NCBI RefSeq assembly: GCF_002289565.1
Contig: NZ_NTFY01000049.1
Coordinates: 1-34,847 of the forward strand
Reading direction: 5' to 3'
Length of the DNA stretch: 34,847 bases
DNA from: Rhodopirellula sp. SM50
Lineage (GTDB): Bacteria; Planctomycetota; Planctomycetia; Pirellulales; Pirellulaceae
Shown: positions 16,294-24,696 of the stretch, piece by piece
Numbering within the stretch: position 1 is the first letter of the stretch
How the letters are laid out: each line of letters begins with the position of its first letter
Position numbers and translations under genes: made by a program
The notes under the pieces: model-generated
What the model saw: only the letters and a program-made list of their open reading frames with translations
Database searches by the model: none
What the model was told of the DNA's origin: nothing

Positions 16294-16857
16294 ATGTCAG
16301 AGAAGAGCAACCTAGCGCCGGGCGAACCGCCCGAGCTGAACCGCCGCGAAAGTGACCGGACCGGTCACGACAGCGGCGTTCAGGACGGTGGACGACGCAA
16401 GAGTGATCGCAATCACGCGTTGCCGCGCAGCAACATCGCAAAGTTCGCGATCCTGGGCTCGTTCTTGTTTTCGACCGGACTGATCGCGTGGGCCTTCACC
16501 CTGCCCTTTCGCTCGGGCGCTTTGACGGGCAAGAAAAATGGCCTTTCGTCGGCGCACGCCACGCTCACCAGCCAGGAGTATGAGGCACGGTTGAGCGCCG
16601 AAGAATACGTCAATTACACCCGCGACATCGATCGACGATTCCTCGCTCGTGTCCAAGACAAGAATCGTCCCAAGACGTCGGGCCGGACGAAAGACGAGCT
16701 GCATCAACAGTGGCAACAGCGCGTCGAAAAACGCACCAAGCAACTCAATCAGATGGTCAGGGAGACGGGCGATCCGGTGCCTGAGGAAGGCACGATTGAA
16801 TGGCAGAATTGGAAGGATTTGGAAAAGATCATCTCGGACGCCCCGAGCGAGGAGTGA
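16294..16857 (+). CDS. Single-pass membrane protein of unknown function
   Basis: A 187-aa protein I do not recognise. The first 44 residues are polar and basic; one membrane segment follows at about 48-68. A highly charged, Gln/Lys/Arg/Glu-rich helical tail (about 85-187) could form a coiled coil. It begins 31 bases after the vWA gene stop with a GGGGGAA ribosome-binding site, so it is probably in the same operon. Nothing identifies its role; a structural partner of the pseudopilin/vWA proteins is possible. Confidence 0.8.
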   Translation: MSEKSNLAPGEPPELNRRESDRTGHDSGVQDGGRRKSDRNHALPRSNIAKFAILGSFLFSTGLIAWAFTLPFRSGALTGKKNGLSSAHATLTSQEYEARLSAEEYVNYTRDIDRRFLARVQDKNRPKTSGRTKDELHQQWQQRVEKRTKQLNQMVRETGDPVPEEGTIEWQNWKDLEKIISDAPSEE

Positions 16858-16998
16858 AGCGTCGGCTGTTTCGCAGCTTGGCGCGAGGTCCCCTTCGGCC
16901 AAACGCAGAGGGTTTGGGCCCACATCGGTCTTTCGGTGACTAAGATATCGCTGGGTCCCCTGGCACTATTCCACTCCTCTCCCCCCCGTTTGTCCATC

Positions 16999-18900
16999 AT
17001 GCGGTTTCACGTCTTGATCATCGCCGTCTCTCTTGCGTCGGTGGCTTTCCTGGCCGCCGGCGCTCCCGGTCAATTCGACGACGGGCCGACGGAGGCCTCT
17101 GACCCGACCGAGACCCCGGCCAAAACCGATGAGCTGGTTCGTCAGCTCGAATCGACCGCCGCCCGGGGTGGGATCTACCGGGCCGCAGCGATCGGCTCGC
17201 TGGCTCGAATCGGTGCCTGGCCTGAAGTCGACCATTGGCTGTCGAAAATCGATGGCGTCGGCGATTCGACCCAGCTGGCCCAAGCAGCTGATGCGATCGG
17301 CAACGAGTTGCTGTTGCGGATCTCGCTGCGAAGCGATTTGAGTGACGCCAGCCGTTCGGCGATCAAAAAAATGACAGCCGCGGCGAAGGCGAACCAGCAG
17401 TCGCCGGAGCGTCTACGGGCCGCGATCGATCAGCTTGCCGGCGATGCGATTGATGCCAATCTTGGCGCCACCCGAACTTTGATGGCCGGCGGGAACGCCT
17501 CCATTGAAGCGATCGTCTCCGCGATCACCGGGGGGGTGAACGCTGGTCATCGTGCCAAGTTGCTCGGCATACTCAAGTCGCTTGGCGACGGTGGTGCTCA
17601 AGCACTCAATCAGCTCGCACTCTACGGAGCCCCGAATATTCGCGCGTCGGCCTTGGACGCGCTGCGGGTTCTCGATCCTGCAGCGGCAACCGACACGTTG
17701 ATCTCTTCGGCATTGGCAAGCGATGCGACGGCGGAAGAAGCCCAAGTCGCGCGTCGTTCCTCGGTGTTTCCCCAAGGCTTTGAGAAACCGGACGCCATCG
17801 CGGTGTTGGCCGATCGTTTAAACACGCTGCGCTCGGTTGCGATGCGAACGCCGAACGACTTGTCACCGGCGGTCCTGTGGTCGGTCAATGACGATCGCAC
17901 GGGCGTGCAGCCCAACCGCAGCACGGAGATTTTTCGGCGATACCGCGAGGCCTATGACGCGGCGCAACGATTGCGGCGGCTGGGGAGTTTGCCCCCTGCG
18001 GTCGGCCGCAGTGTGCTGGCTGCTGATCTGGCTTATCGTGTCATGGTCGACGTGAATTGGGGGGATCCTGACCAAGTCGAGCAAGTCCGGCAGCTGTATC
18101 GCGATCAAGTGGATCCACTATCGCTGTTGGTCGCACTGGCAGAGCTACGCAGTCGAAACGACATTCCCGCCTCGGTCGGCATCGTGCGTCTGCTGTCGGA
18201 TTCCATCGCTTCGGGCAACGCGGGTTCCGACGTGCTGGTCGGTCGCGACGGCGGGTTTTCTGAATTGGTTGAGGCGGTTCGCGATCCCCAGCCGCGGATT
18301 CGTTATGAGGCGGCCGACGGATTGTGGCAGGCGGTTTCCGGGTCGGAGAGGGGTTTCGCATTTCCTGGGGCGAGCTACGTTCGCAAGACGTTGTCGGAGA
18401 TGGCGTCACTGGATTCGCGCCCGCTGGCCATCTTGTTGGAAACTCGTCCGGTGATCGCACTGCGTCAGGAATCGATCCTCAACCAGATGGGGTACGTGGT
18501 CGAGCGGGTGACGTCGGCGATCGAGCTCGAGCGGGCGATTGAGCGTGGCGGCGACCTGCGAATGGTGGTCAGCAAGATCAGGATTGCCGATGGGACACCG
18601 GCCGAATTGGTCGATCGCGTCCGGCGTCAGCCCAAGGGCAAGCGGATTCCGATTGTGTTTTACAGTGACGCCGAAACGAGCGAAAAGAGTCTCCGGCGGA
18701 CCGAGTTGGAGACCACCTCCAATCGCTGGATCAGCGACGACACGCCGGCCGTTTACCTGGTCCCGCTGCCGGGCAGTCCGGCGGCGCTGACCGATGTGTT
18801 GTTCGAAGTCGAGTCGAAGCGTCGGTTGCCGCCGCTGTCGGTCGGTGAGCGGGCCCGTTTTCGCCTGACCGGCGCAGCAGCCTTGCAAGGTGATTCGTAG
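16999..18900 (+). CDS. Exported helical-repeat protein with a degenerate receiver domain
   Basis: A 633-aa protein with a signal peptide at about 1-25 (VLIIAVSLASVAFLAAGAPG). An Ala/Leu-rich helical array resembling HEAT repeats (about 45-470) follows, then a receiver-like fold at about 473-603. In that fold the strand pattern is kept (AILLETRP, MVVSKIRIADG, PIVFYSD, VYLVPLP), but the phosphoacceptor position is Ser525 and the conserved Lys is Pro589. It therefore cannot be phosphorylated in the usual way. Start ATG 16999 gives a proper signal peptide; an upstream reading from 16936 does not. It lies 141 bases after the small membrane protein gene, before a sigma-54 activator. Function unknown; a scaffold role is inferred. 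Confidence 0.83.
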   Translation: MRFHVLIIAVSLASVAFLAAGAPGQFDDGPTEASDPTETPAKTDELVRQLESTAARGGIYRAAAIGSLARIGAWPEVDHWLSKIDGVGDSTQLAQAADAIGNELLLRISLRSDLSDASRSAIKKMTAAAKANQQSPERLRAAIDQLAGDAIDANLGATRTLMAGGNASIEAIVSAITGGVNAGHRAKLLGILKSLGDGGAQALNQLALYGAPNIRASALDALRVLDPAAATDTLISSALASDATAEEAQVARRSSVFPQGFEKPDAIAVLADRLNTLRSVAMRTPNDLSPAVLWSVNDDRTGVQPNRSTEIFRRYREAYDAAQRLRRLGSLPPAVGRSVLAADLAYRVMVDVNWGDPDQVEQVRQLYRDQVDPLSLLVALAELRSRNDIPASVGIVRLLSDSIASGNAGSDVLVGRDGGFSELVEAVRDPQPRIRYEAADGLWQAVSGSERGFAFPGASYVRKTLSEMASLDSRPLAILLETRPVIALRQESILNQMGYVVERVTSAIELERAIERGGDLRMVVSKIRIADGTPAELVDRVRRQPKGKRIPIVFYSDAETSEKSLRRTELETTSNRWISDDTPAVYLVPLPGSPAALTDVLFEVESKRRLPPLSVGERARFRLTGAAALQGDS

Positions 18901-19104
18901 CCTCGTTAAAACACACCCGGTATCGGGATCCGCCGCAAAACGCTAATTTCGCGGCAGTGCTGAGGTAGCACAATTGCTCGTTGGCATTGGGGGACTCCGA
19001 TGCACTGGCGGAACGGGCGGAATCTTCACGACTTCCTGGATCAGGCGAAACGCCTGCGGTGATCGAGGCTCGACTTGAGAGTCCGGTTCCGCCGTGATCG
19101 CTTC
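18901..19104. other. Intergenic gap, no gene seen
   Basis: About 204 bases between the receiver-like protein gene and the sigma-54 activator. I see no clear terminator, -24/-12 promoter or RNA gene. The activator's reading frame is open from a TTG at 19075, but there is no ribosome-binding site or domain sequence to support that start. Confidence 0.4.
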
Positions 19105-20169
19105 ATGGCAATGCTCGGCAACCCCGCAACTACACTTCAGAACGCTCCCTTGCCGGGAATCATCGGAAATGGCTCGGCGATGCGGGAGGTCTATCGCATC
19201 ACCCGACGTGTTGCGGTCAGCAACGCATCGGTGCTCGTGCTCGGTGAGACCGGGGTCGGCAAAGAATTGATCGCCGGTGCGGTTCACCAGTTGAGCCATC
19301 GCAGCGGCCGTCCCTTTGTCCGCGTCAACTGTGGCGCGCTCAGCGAAAGTCTGCTCGAAAGCGAATTGTTCGGGCACGTTCGCGGCGCCTTTACCGGTGC
19401 GGTCAGCAATCGGACCGGCCGCTTCGAAGCCGCCCAGGGCGGTACGATTTTCTTGGATGAAATCAACAGCACGTCCCTGACCCTGCAGGTCAAACTGCTC
19501 CGCGTGTTGCAGGAAAAGGAATTCGAACGCGTCGGCGATACCGCCACGCTTCGAACCGACGTGCGAATCATCGCGGCCAGCAACCGCGATCTGATGGGCG
19601 AAGTTCGCGGGGGACGCTTTCGCGAGGACCTTTACTGGCGGTTGAACGTGGTGCCGATCGAGATCCCACCGCTGCGCGATCGCCGCGACGATATCCCCGC
19701 GTTGGTTTCGCATTTCTTGGACTACTACAACGAGCTGAATGATCGCTACGTGGCCCACATCGGTCCCGGCACGATGGAAGCCTTGCGAGATTACCATTGG
19801 CCCGGAAATGTGCGCGAGTTGCAGAACTATGTCGAGCGCGCGGTGGTGATGGCTGAAACCGACGAGTTGCTCGTTGAACTGTTGCCCGACTGTGTGACGA
19901 GTGGTCAGCCGATCCCGGCGGCGGATTTGGAGGCGGCCGGTCCGGTTGACTTCGAAACGATGACAAAGACCGTCGTGCAACTCGGACTGGACCAAGCCGG
20001 ACGCGACTCAACGGATGTCCATCGCGGCGTCGTCGATGTGGTGGAGAAGGAGTTGATCGCGCAAGTCCTTCAGGCCTGCGGCGGTGTACAAACCAAAGCC
20101 GCGACTCGGTTGGGGATGAATCGCAATACGCTCCATAAGAAGATCAAGGAATATGGTCTTGACGGTTAA
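19105..20169 (+). CDS. Sigma-54-dependent transcriptional activator without receiver domain
   Basis: A 354-aa bacterial enhancer-binding protein that uses ATP hydrolysis to open sigma-54 promoters. The AAA+ domain covers about residues 17-250: Walker A GETGVGKE (47-54), the sigma-54 contact loop GAFTGA (94-99), Walker B GGTIFLDEI (112-120) and the YHWPGNVREL region (230-239). The Fis-type HTH is at about 312-352. There is no N-terminal receiver, GAF or PAS domain, so control must come by other means (a partner protein, or its own level). This resembles PspF-type activators. It follows the Tad-like cluster; I found no clear TGGCAC-N5-TTGC promoter in the window, so its targets may lie elsewhere. 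Confidence 0.93.
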   Translation: MAMLGNPATTLQNAPLPGIIGNGSAMREVYRITRRVAVSNASVLVLGETGVGKELIAGAVHQLSHRSGRPFVRVNCGALSESLLESELFGHVRGAFTGAVSNRTGRFEAAQGGTIFLDEINSTSLTLQVKLLRVLQEKEFERVGDTATLRTDVRIIAASNRDLMGEVRGGRFREDLYWRLNVVPIEIPPLRDRRDDIPALVSHFLDYYNELNDRYVAHIGPGTMEALRDYHWPGNVRELQNYVERAVVMAETDELLVELLPDCVTSGQPIPAADLEAAGPVDFETMTKTVVQLGLDQAGRDSTDVHRGVVDVVEKELIAQVLQACGGVQTKAATRLGMNRNTLHKKIKEYGLDG

Positions 20170-20199
20170 CCGCCGCGCGAGCGGTTCACCTGCGGCGGT
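20169..20199 (+). terminator. Possible hairpin terminator after the sigma-54 activator
   Basis: A perfect 8-bp stem ACCGCCGC / GCGGCGGT (20169-20176 and 20192-20199) begins at the stop codon of the activator. No T-tract follows, so termination would need another factor. The rest of the 20200-20452 gap shows nothing I can assign. Confidence 0.35.
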
Positions 20200-20452
20200 G
20201 GCTTGAACATGGTCTAGGATTCTTTGACGCGGGTCTTCCGCGTCGTCTTCCATGTCGCTTCACCCGGTTCGGCGAAAGTTCGTCTCGGGGGGGAAGCAAG
20301 AAACAAGCATTTCCAAAAAATCCTCGCAGTTCGATGCGGACTTGTGACGCACTACCGCGTTACTTCAGTGTCCAAGCCACTGTTGTTGATCGGAACGCTT
20401 GAGGCATGGGGGCAATCCATATGGTGTCCAGCAGCACGCAGGAAGGTGAACA

Positions 20453-20650
20453 ATGAAAGACTGCGACTACACGCTTGAGTTATCTGATGGCACGGTTGTT
20501 CGTGTCGGCGCGATGACGGATTCCCGCCACCCCGATGTCAAGGCTTTCTATTTTCCCGCTGGCGCATTGACGCCATTCAGCCACAAGAATTTGCCGACCG
20601 CCCGACCCGGTCAAGAGCACACGCAGTCGGCGTTCTCTAACTCGCTGTAG
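20453..20650 (+). CDS. Possible 65-aa small protein
   Basis: A short frame preceded by GGAAGG (20441-20446), six bases before the ATG, a good ribosome-binding site. The product is polar with no membrane segment; I do not recognise a family. The first 40 residues (DYTLELSDGTVVRVGAM and on) could form a small beta domain and look more protein-like than the tail. It lies in the gap between the sigma-54 activator and the MITE-like element, so a later insertion may have changed its end. It could be a chance frame. Confidence 0.35.
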   Translation: MKDCDYTLELSDGTVVRVGAMTDSRHPDVKAFYFPAGALTPFSHKNLPTARPGQEHTQSAFSNSL

Positions 20651-20663
20651 CAGTCACGACACA

Positions 20664-20825
20664 CTAGGCTCTGTTGTTGATCGCCTTTGGCGAACCGAAC
20701 CGAGTGAATCTTGATCCACCACGGAACAAGAACGACCAAAGTCTTAACCGGCACAACGCATGAAATCGCGGGCATTCTGCGCAGCCCAGGCTCTGTCCCT
20801 AAAGGACTTTAGGCACAGAGCCTAG
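20664..20825. mobile_element. MITE-like element with CTAG flanks
   Basis: A 154-bp segment begins GCTCTGT and ends ACAGAGC, flanked on both sides by CTAG (20664-20667 and 20822-20825). CTAG fits the YTAR target duplication of IS5-type insertion sequences. It has no coding capacity. Its right end is a 17-bp hairpin with one mismatch (20788-20804 / 20807-20823), which looks like two terminal repeats back to back. Alternatives are a solo hairpin terminator between convergent genes, or the remnant of an excised element. The right CTAG supplies the stop codon of the pyroglutamyl-peptidase gene. Confidence 0.45.
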
Positions 20826-21406
20826 CGATCGGCTTGAGCCAGATGCTCGCTGACCACCGCGATCGCGGCGCTTTGCATCGGCGTGCTCATGCTGGCCAGC
20901 GCTGATCCATCGGCGGCAACTTGCGCCGGAGTCAGCGGCAGATGAAGGAACAGACTCTGCGTTCGACGTCCCATCATCTCGGCATAGTGTTGGCTCAGAA
21001 ACAGCGCGGCGTTGCACAGATAGGTGCCTGCATGATGGGAGATCTGGGCCGGGATTCCCGCCGCGGTCAACCGTTCCAGGCAACCGTCCAGGTCGAGCGT
21101 CGAACGATAGGCCGCCGGCGCATCGGCAAGCAAGGGTTCACCGTTGGTGCGCAGATTCAGTCCGACCGATTCCAGTTTGATCACGGGTGATCCGGGCGAC
21201 TGACCCAGGTGAATCGCGAAGTCATAGTTGCGGGCCAAGTCGGCTTCGAGCATCTCACGCAGCTTGGGTAAATCGACCGGGTAGCGCCGGGTGGTGATCT
21301 CCAACGCGCCTTCGTACCAACTCGTCAGGTCGACCAGCGCCAACCAGCTGGAGTTCTGCTTCCAACGGTCATACGGCTCAAATGCGGTGATAAGAATGCG
21401 AGTCAC
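20822..21406 (-). CDS. pcp: Pyroglutamyl-peptidase I-like protein (peptidase C15)
   Basis: Cytoplasmic cysteine peptidase that removes N-terminal pyroglutamate; 194 aa, slightly shorter than most family members (about 200-215). The family's catalytic triad is in place: Glu79 (GQSPGSPVIKLESVGLN), Cys131 (AGTYLCNAALF) and His155 (SLFLHLP). The N-terminal ILITAFEPY matches the usual ILVTGFEPF. GTG start with AGG six bases upstream. The stop TAG lies inside the CTAG flank of the MITE-like element, so the C-terminus may have been altered by that insertion. The active-site motif is a variant form, so substrate preference may differ from classical Pcp. Confidence 0.87.
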   Translation of the reverse strand: MTRILITAFEPYDRWKQNSSWLALVDLTSWYEGALEITTRRYPVDLPKLREMLEADLARNYDFAIHLGQSPGSPVIKLESVGLNLRTNGEPLLADAPAAYRSTLDLDGCLERLTAAGIPAQISHHAGTYLCNAALFLSQHYAEMMGRRTQSLFLHLPLTPAQVAADGSALASMSTPMQSAAIAVVSEHLAQADR

Positions 21407-21468
21407 GGTAACCTGCGCCGGGTGCGTGTGGCGGAGACGGGATGGAGGGTGCAGCAGTGCATCATAGA

Positions 21469-21942
21469 TCAGGGCAACGCTTCAGAGGGAGTTTTAGCCG
21501 AATTACTGACCGGTTCCGCTTTGTGAGCGTGGCTGATGTGGACAATCGCTGCGATCGCCGTGACTTGGATGACGGCGATCATCAGCGGCGGTGTCGTCCG
21601 AATCCGTTCAAAAATCTTCCTCAACCAGTTCGGTTCTCGGTGCCGTTGGATGTCCAGCCAGGTATCGATCGATCGCGATTGAAACTCCGTCGAAACGTAC
21701 CACAGCGACGCGTCTTCCCAACCGTTTTTGGTCCGCCGCATTCCGCGTGGGATCACGGCGTCCGAATCGATCGCAGGGACGAATGCGCCGGATTCGTTTT
21801 CAAACAACGCGGGAGGCGAGCAGCCGGCCAACCCGAGCAGGCTGAACGCGAGGAAACCGAGCAGAAAGAAACGCGCAACGCTGGCACGCGCAACGCTGGC
21901 ACGCGGCGGCGCAACGAGTCGATCGATGGAAGAGGTGTTCAT
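21469..21942 (-). CDS. Predicted lipoprotein with a C-terminal membrane segment
   Basis: A 157-aa protein I do not recognise. A long basic n-region, a hydrophobic run (about 24-39) and the lipobox LAGC with Cys41 suggest a lipoprotein. The mature part is mixed charged (RRTKNGWEDASLWYVSTEFQ, about 70-90). A second hydrophobic stretch (about 117-137, MIAVIQVTAIAAIVHI) could be a membrane helix. A perfect 15-bp tandem duplication (21872-21901) gives the repeated RASVA near residue 15. I chose ATG 21942 over a frame start at 21978; no strong ribosome-binding site supports either. Confidence 0.7.
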   Translation of the reverse strand: MNTSSIDRLVAPPRASVARASVARFFLLGFLAFSLLGLAGCSPPALFENESGAFVPAIDSDAVIPRGMRRTKNGWEDASLWYVSTEFQSRSIDTWLDIQRHREPNWLRKIFERIRTTPPLMIAVIQVTAIAAIVHISHAHKAEPVSNSAKTPSEALP

Positions 21943-22089
21943 GCCGATGCGACACACGCAACCGGCGTGCCGCGGCATCTCAGGCCATGTTTCTCTCGTG
22001 AATCAAGACGTTGACGGCGAACGTGTTGATCATTCGCCACATCAGGTCGCACAACGATGTTGCCGATTCACAACACACGGTGTGTCCAG

Positions 22090-23604
22090 TCAATATCCCA
22101 GGCCGAGGCGGAACATCCAGGTGTCGCTGATGCTGAGGTTGTCGGCAGGGTTGCGACGATAGACGAGTTCTCGGTCGCCGACGTAACCGAATTCGAAGAA
22201 CCATGTCCGCAGCCCGGCGCGCATCCGTTGGCTTTCGCCCCATTCAAAACCGGTCGTCAGGCGAATGTCGTTGATGTCCACCTGGTCTTCGCCTTTGCCA
22301 TCTCGTTCGATGGTCCACGACCCGCCACCGTATTCACCGGCGACGTACCACCACACATCGTGGGTGCCCACCGTCGATAGATACCGTGAGTAACGCGGCT
22401 GGGGGAAAAACAAATCGACTTTCGTGAACGCGTTGGGACGCCAGAACAGACCCACCGCCGGCAGCAGTTTGATGTCGACACGATCGTAATAATAAACGCC
22501 CACTTTTAACGTTGATGCGGGGGTGATGCGAAACGTGCCAAGACCCTTGCCGCGGACGCGTAAGGCGTCGATGTCGAACGATTGAAACTCGCTAAACATC
22601 CCCACGCTGAGACCCAAGTCGACGCCCAGGATTCGATTGGGATCGGATTGCCAGGCAAAGTCCAAAAACGCGCTGTAGGCGCTTCCCGGCAGATCAGCGC
22701 CGGTGATCGATTGCGGGCCGTCCCACAGGTGCAGCGAAAACGACGGCGCGATGAACAGCGGTTGAGTCGAATACAGGAAGCTCGGGATCGCAAAGGCCAA
22801 CGCCACATCGGTGTCATTGATCCCCAGGTCGTCGCTGCCGTTGCCGTCCTGAAGGTAGGTGTGGCGAAACCGCATCCGTTGGATCAAACGATACGGATTC
22901 AGCTGCGGTGAAAACGAAGGTGTGTTGCCCAGCAGGCCGCCGGGGAACAGCGTCGAGGGCGAGCCGCTGGGGTAGGCGGTCGACGGATAGCCGAACGACG
23001 GCGGTGCGGCATAGTTGCTGGACGGATTCAACGGCAGGCCCGCCGACGCGTTGCCGCCGAACAGGTTTCCCGCGTCGATCATCGGTGGCGGTTGATTGGC
23101 CAGCCCACCATAGATCGGCGTTCCGTACGTCGGTTGTGGCGAAGCGGGCGCGAAGAATCCACCTTGCGGCGCGACGCTGGTCGGGGCGCCGAACAAACCG
23201 CCGCCCAGTCCCGATGGCGATCCGAAAATCGGCGAGGAAGGAGACGGTTGGACATACCCCGACGCAGGCGCCCCGGCATAGGGATCAAACTGGGAAACGC
23301 CTGCCGGGTTGTTGTAGGGTGACGCGTTGGAAGGCGATCCGTAGCCCTGACCCGAATAGACCTGCCCCGAAGCTGCCGGCGGGGACGCGACGGGTCCGGC
23401 CGGGGCGGTGATCGGGGCGAGACGCGTTTGGGGAACGTCGAGCGAGTTGCCGGGCGATTGTGCTGTCGCTGCCGCCACTGCGATCCAACCCATCCACACC
23501 AGTACGCCCGCCAGACGGAACAGGGACGGCGCACGATCAGGCCCTCCCGCAAGCCGCAATGGCCGCGTCGATGCCGGACTGGGACTGGGCGAGCTGAGTG
23601 TCAC
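22090..23604 (-). CDS. Secreted outer-membrane beta-barrel-like protein
   Basis: A 504-aa exported protein. A hydrophobic signal region lies at about 29-48 (ending AAATAQ). A low-complexity Pro/Ser/Gly/Tyr linker covers about 50-245. The C-terminal half (about 255-504) is rich in alternating aromatic/polar beta strands (for example KVGVYYYDRVDIKLLPAVGL) and ends in GLGY, consistent with a C-terminal beta-signal of outer-membrane proteins. This composition is common among planctomycete outer-membrane candidates. The frame uses GTG 23602-23604 without a clear ribosome-binding site, so the start may be later. Diverges from the HTH-EIIA gene. Function unknown. Confidence 0.8.
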   Translation of the reverse strand: MTLSSPSPSPASTRPLRLAGGPDRAPSLFRLAGVLVWMGWIAVAAATAQSPGNSLDVPQTRLAPITAPAGPVASPPAASGQVYSGQGYGSPSNASPYNNPAGVSQFDPYAGAPASGYVQPSPSSPIFGSPSGLGGGLFGAPTSVAPQGGFFAPASPQPTYGTPIYGGLANQPPPMIDAGNLFGGNASAGLPLNPSSNYAAPPSFGYPSTAYPSGSPSTLFPGGLLGNTPSFSPQLNPYRLIQRMRFRHTYLQDGNGSDDLGINDTDVALAFAIPSFLYSTQPLFIAPSFSLHLWDGPQSITGADLPGSAYSAFLDFAWQSDPNRILGVDLGLSVGMFSEFQSFDIDALRVRGKGLGTFRITPASTLKVGVYYYDRVDIKLLPAVGLFWRPNAFTKVDLFFPQPRYSRYLSTVGTHDVWWYVAGEYGGGSWTIERDGKGEDQVDINDIRLTTGFEWGESQRMRAGLRTWFFEFGYVGDRELVYRRNPADNLSISDTWMFRLGLGY

Positions 23605-23958
23605 ACGAATGCCGCAAAGCGTTGGGGGCTGTCAAAATCGAATGCTTGAACTCGGGAATAGCTTCCATCGGCGATCACGGTCAAGACCGAGACCGGCTTC
23701 GGAGCGATGAAACTTGAGTGAATCTGAAAAGATTTCACCGAGAATCCGCAGTTTTTGGACCTCCCTAAACCCGTGCCGGTCAGTCACCATACGCGGCAAC
23801 GAAACCGACACGCGTGCGAATTGATCAGACGCATTGTGCGAATTCCGCGTCTGCGGACGGACAACACGCAACGAGATTTTCTGGGACCTTTGACGAACGG
23901 TGTCGACCAAAGAAATCAGCCAACACGTGCGTCAACCAAGATACTGATTAGGCCGACA
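23605..23958. promoter_or_regulatory. Divergent promoter gap
   Basis: About 354 bases between the outer-membrane protein gene (minus) and the HTH-EIIA gene (plus); it must contain promoters for both. I see no gene or strong terminator, only a weak imperfect dyad around 23720-23740. The HTH-EIIA frame is open upstream to 23755 but without a ribosome-binding site; the extra 68 residues are Arg/His-rich and not domain-like. Confidence 0.35.
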
Positions 23959-24660
23959 ATGGAAGAATTTGATTTAGCCCAATTAGCGCAATACCTACAC
24001 ATTACGCCCGCGAAGGTGGAAAAAATGGTGCTCCGCGGTCGTCTGCCGGGACGCAAGGTGGGCGGGCAATGGCGATTCAACGAGGCCGAGATCCACCATT
24101 GGCTGGAGGATCAAATCGGGGCCAGCGACGACAGCGTCGAACTGGAACGTGTCCAACGCGTCGTGGACCGCATGACCGATGAGACGCAGGACCGAGAGTT
24201 GCATGAATTATGCACCGTCGACACCATCGAGATCCCGTTGCGGGCTCGGACGCGTGGATCGGTGATCCGCTCGATGTGTGACCTGGTCGCCGCTTCGGGA
24301 ATGATGTGGGACGCGCCGGCGATGGCGGAGGCCGTCAAGAGCCGTGAACAAATGCATCCCACTGCGTTGGACTGTGGCGTGGCGCTGATGCACCCCCGTC
24401 GCCCCCAGACCTCGATTTTGGCCGACACCGTCGTCGGTTTGGCCGTCAGCCAAGCGCCGATCCCGTTCTCCGACACCGGTCACATGACCGATGTGTTTTT
24501 TCTGATCTGCTCTTACGACGATTCGGCACACCTTCGTACCCTGGCCAAGATTAGCCGACTGATCGCAATGGAATCATTTCTGAACCGGTTGCGGGCTTGT
24601 GAAAACCCGAGCGAAGCATGGCATTGCCTGCAAGAGGCAGACGTTTTGTTGTCGGCATAA
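23959..24660 (+). CDS. HTH domain fused to a PTS EIIA (PtsN-like) domain
   Basis: A 233-aa two-domain protein. Residues about 1-52 form an excisionase/MerR-like winged helix: DLAQLAQYLHITPAKVEKMV, then GRLPGRKVGGQWRF (27-40) and a helix ending HHWLEDQ. A PTS EIIA type-2 domain (Ntr/Fru family) follows at about 80-230. Its phosphoacceptor is His145 in the motif GVALMHPRRP, where classical members have GxAIPHxR. EIIA-Ntr proteins sense phosphotransfer state and control transporters, kinases or transcription; here the DNA-binding head would connect that state directly to a promoter. Start ATG 23959. A second gene follows after about 36 bases and probably shares the transcript. No EI/HPr gene is in view. 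Confidence 0.88.
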   Translation: MEEFDLAQLAQYLHITPAKVEKMVLRGRLPGRKVGGQWRFNEAEIHHWLEDQIGASDDSVELERVQRVVDRMTDETQDRELHELCTVDTIEIPLRARTRGSVIRSMCDLVAASGMMWDAPAMAEAVKSREQMHPTALDCGVALMHPRRPQTSILADTVVGLAVSQAPIPFSDTGHMTDVFFLICSYDDSAHLRTLAKISRLIAMESFLNRLRACENPSEAWHCLQEADVLLSA

Positions 24661-24696
24661 TGGAAGCGAACAGGACTTCGGGGTGGGGAGATGTCG

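Noticed and set aside
20224..20478. 84-codon plus-strand frame after the sigma-54 activator
   Set aside because: No ribosome-binding site or domain; it overlaps the better-supported 65-codon frame.
21872..21901. Sigma-54 promoter (TGGCAC occurrences)
   Set aside because: TGGCAC occurs, but no TTGC follows at the required spacing; the copies come from a 15-bp tandem duplication within a gene.
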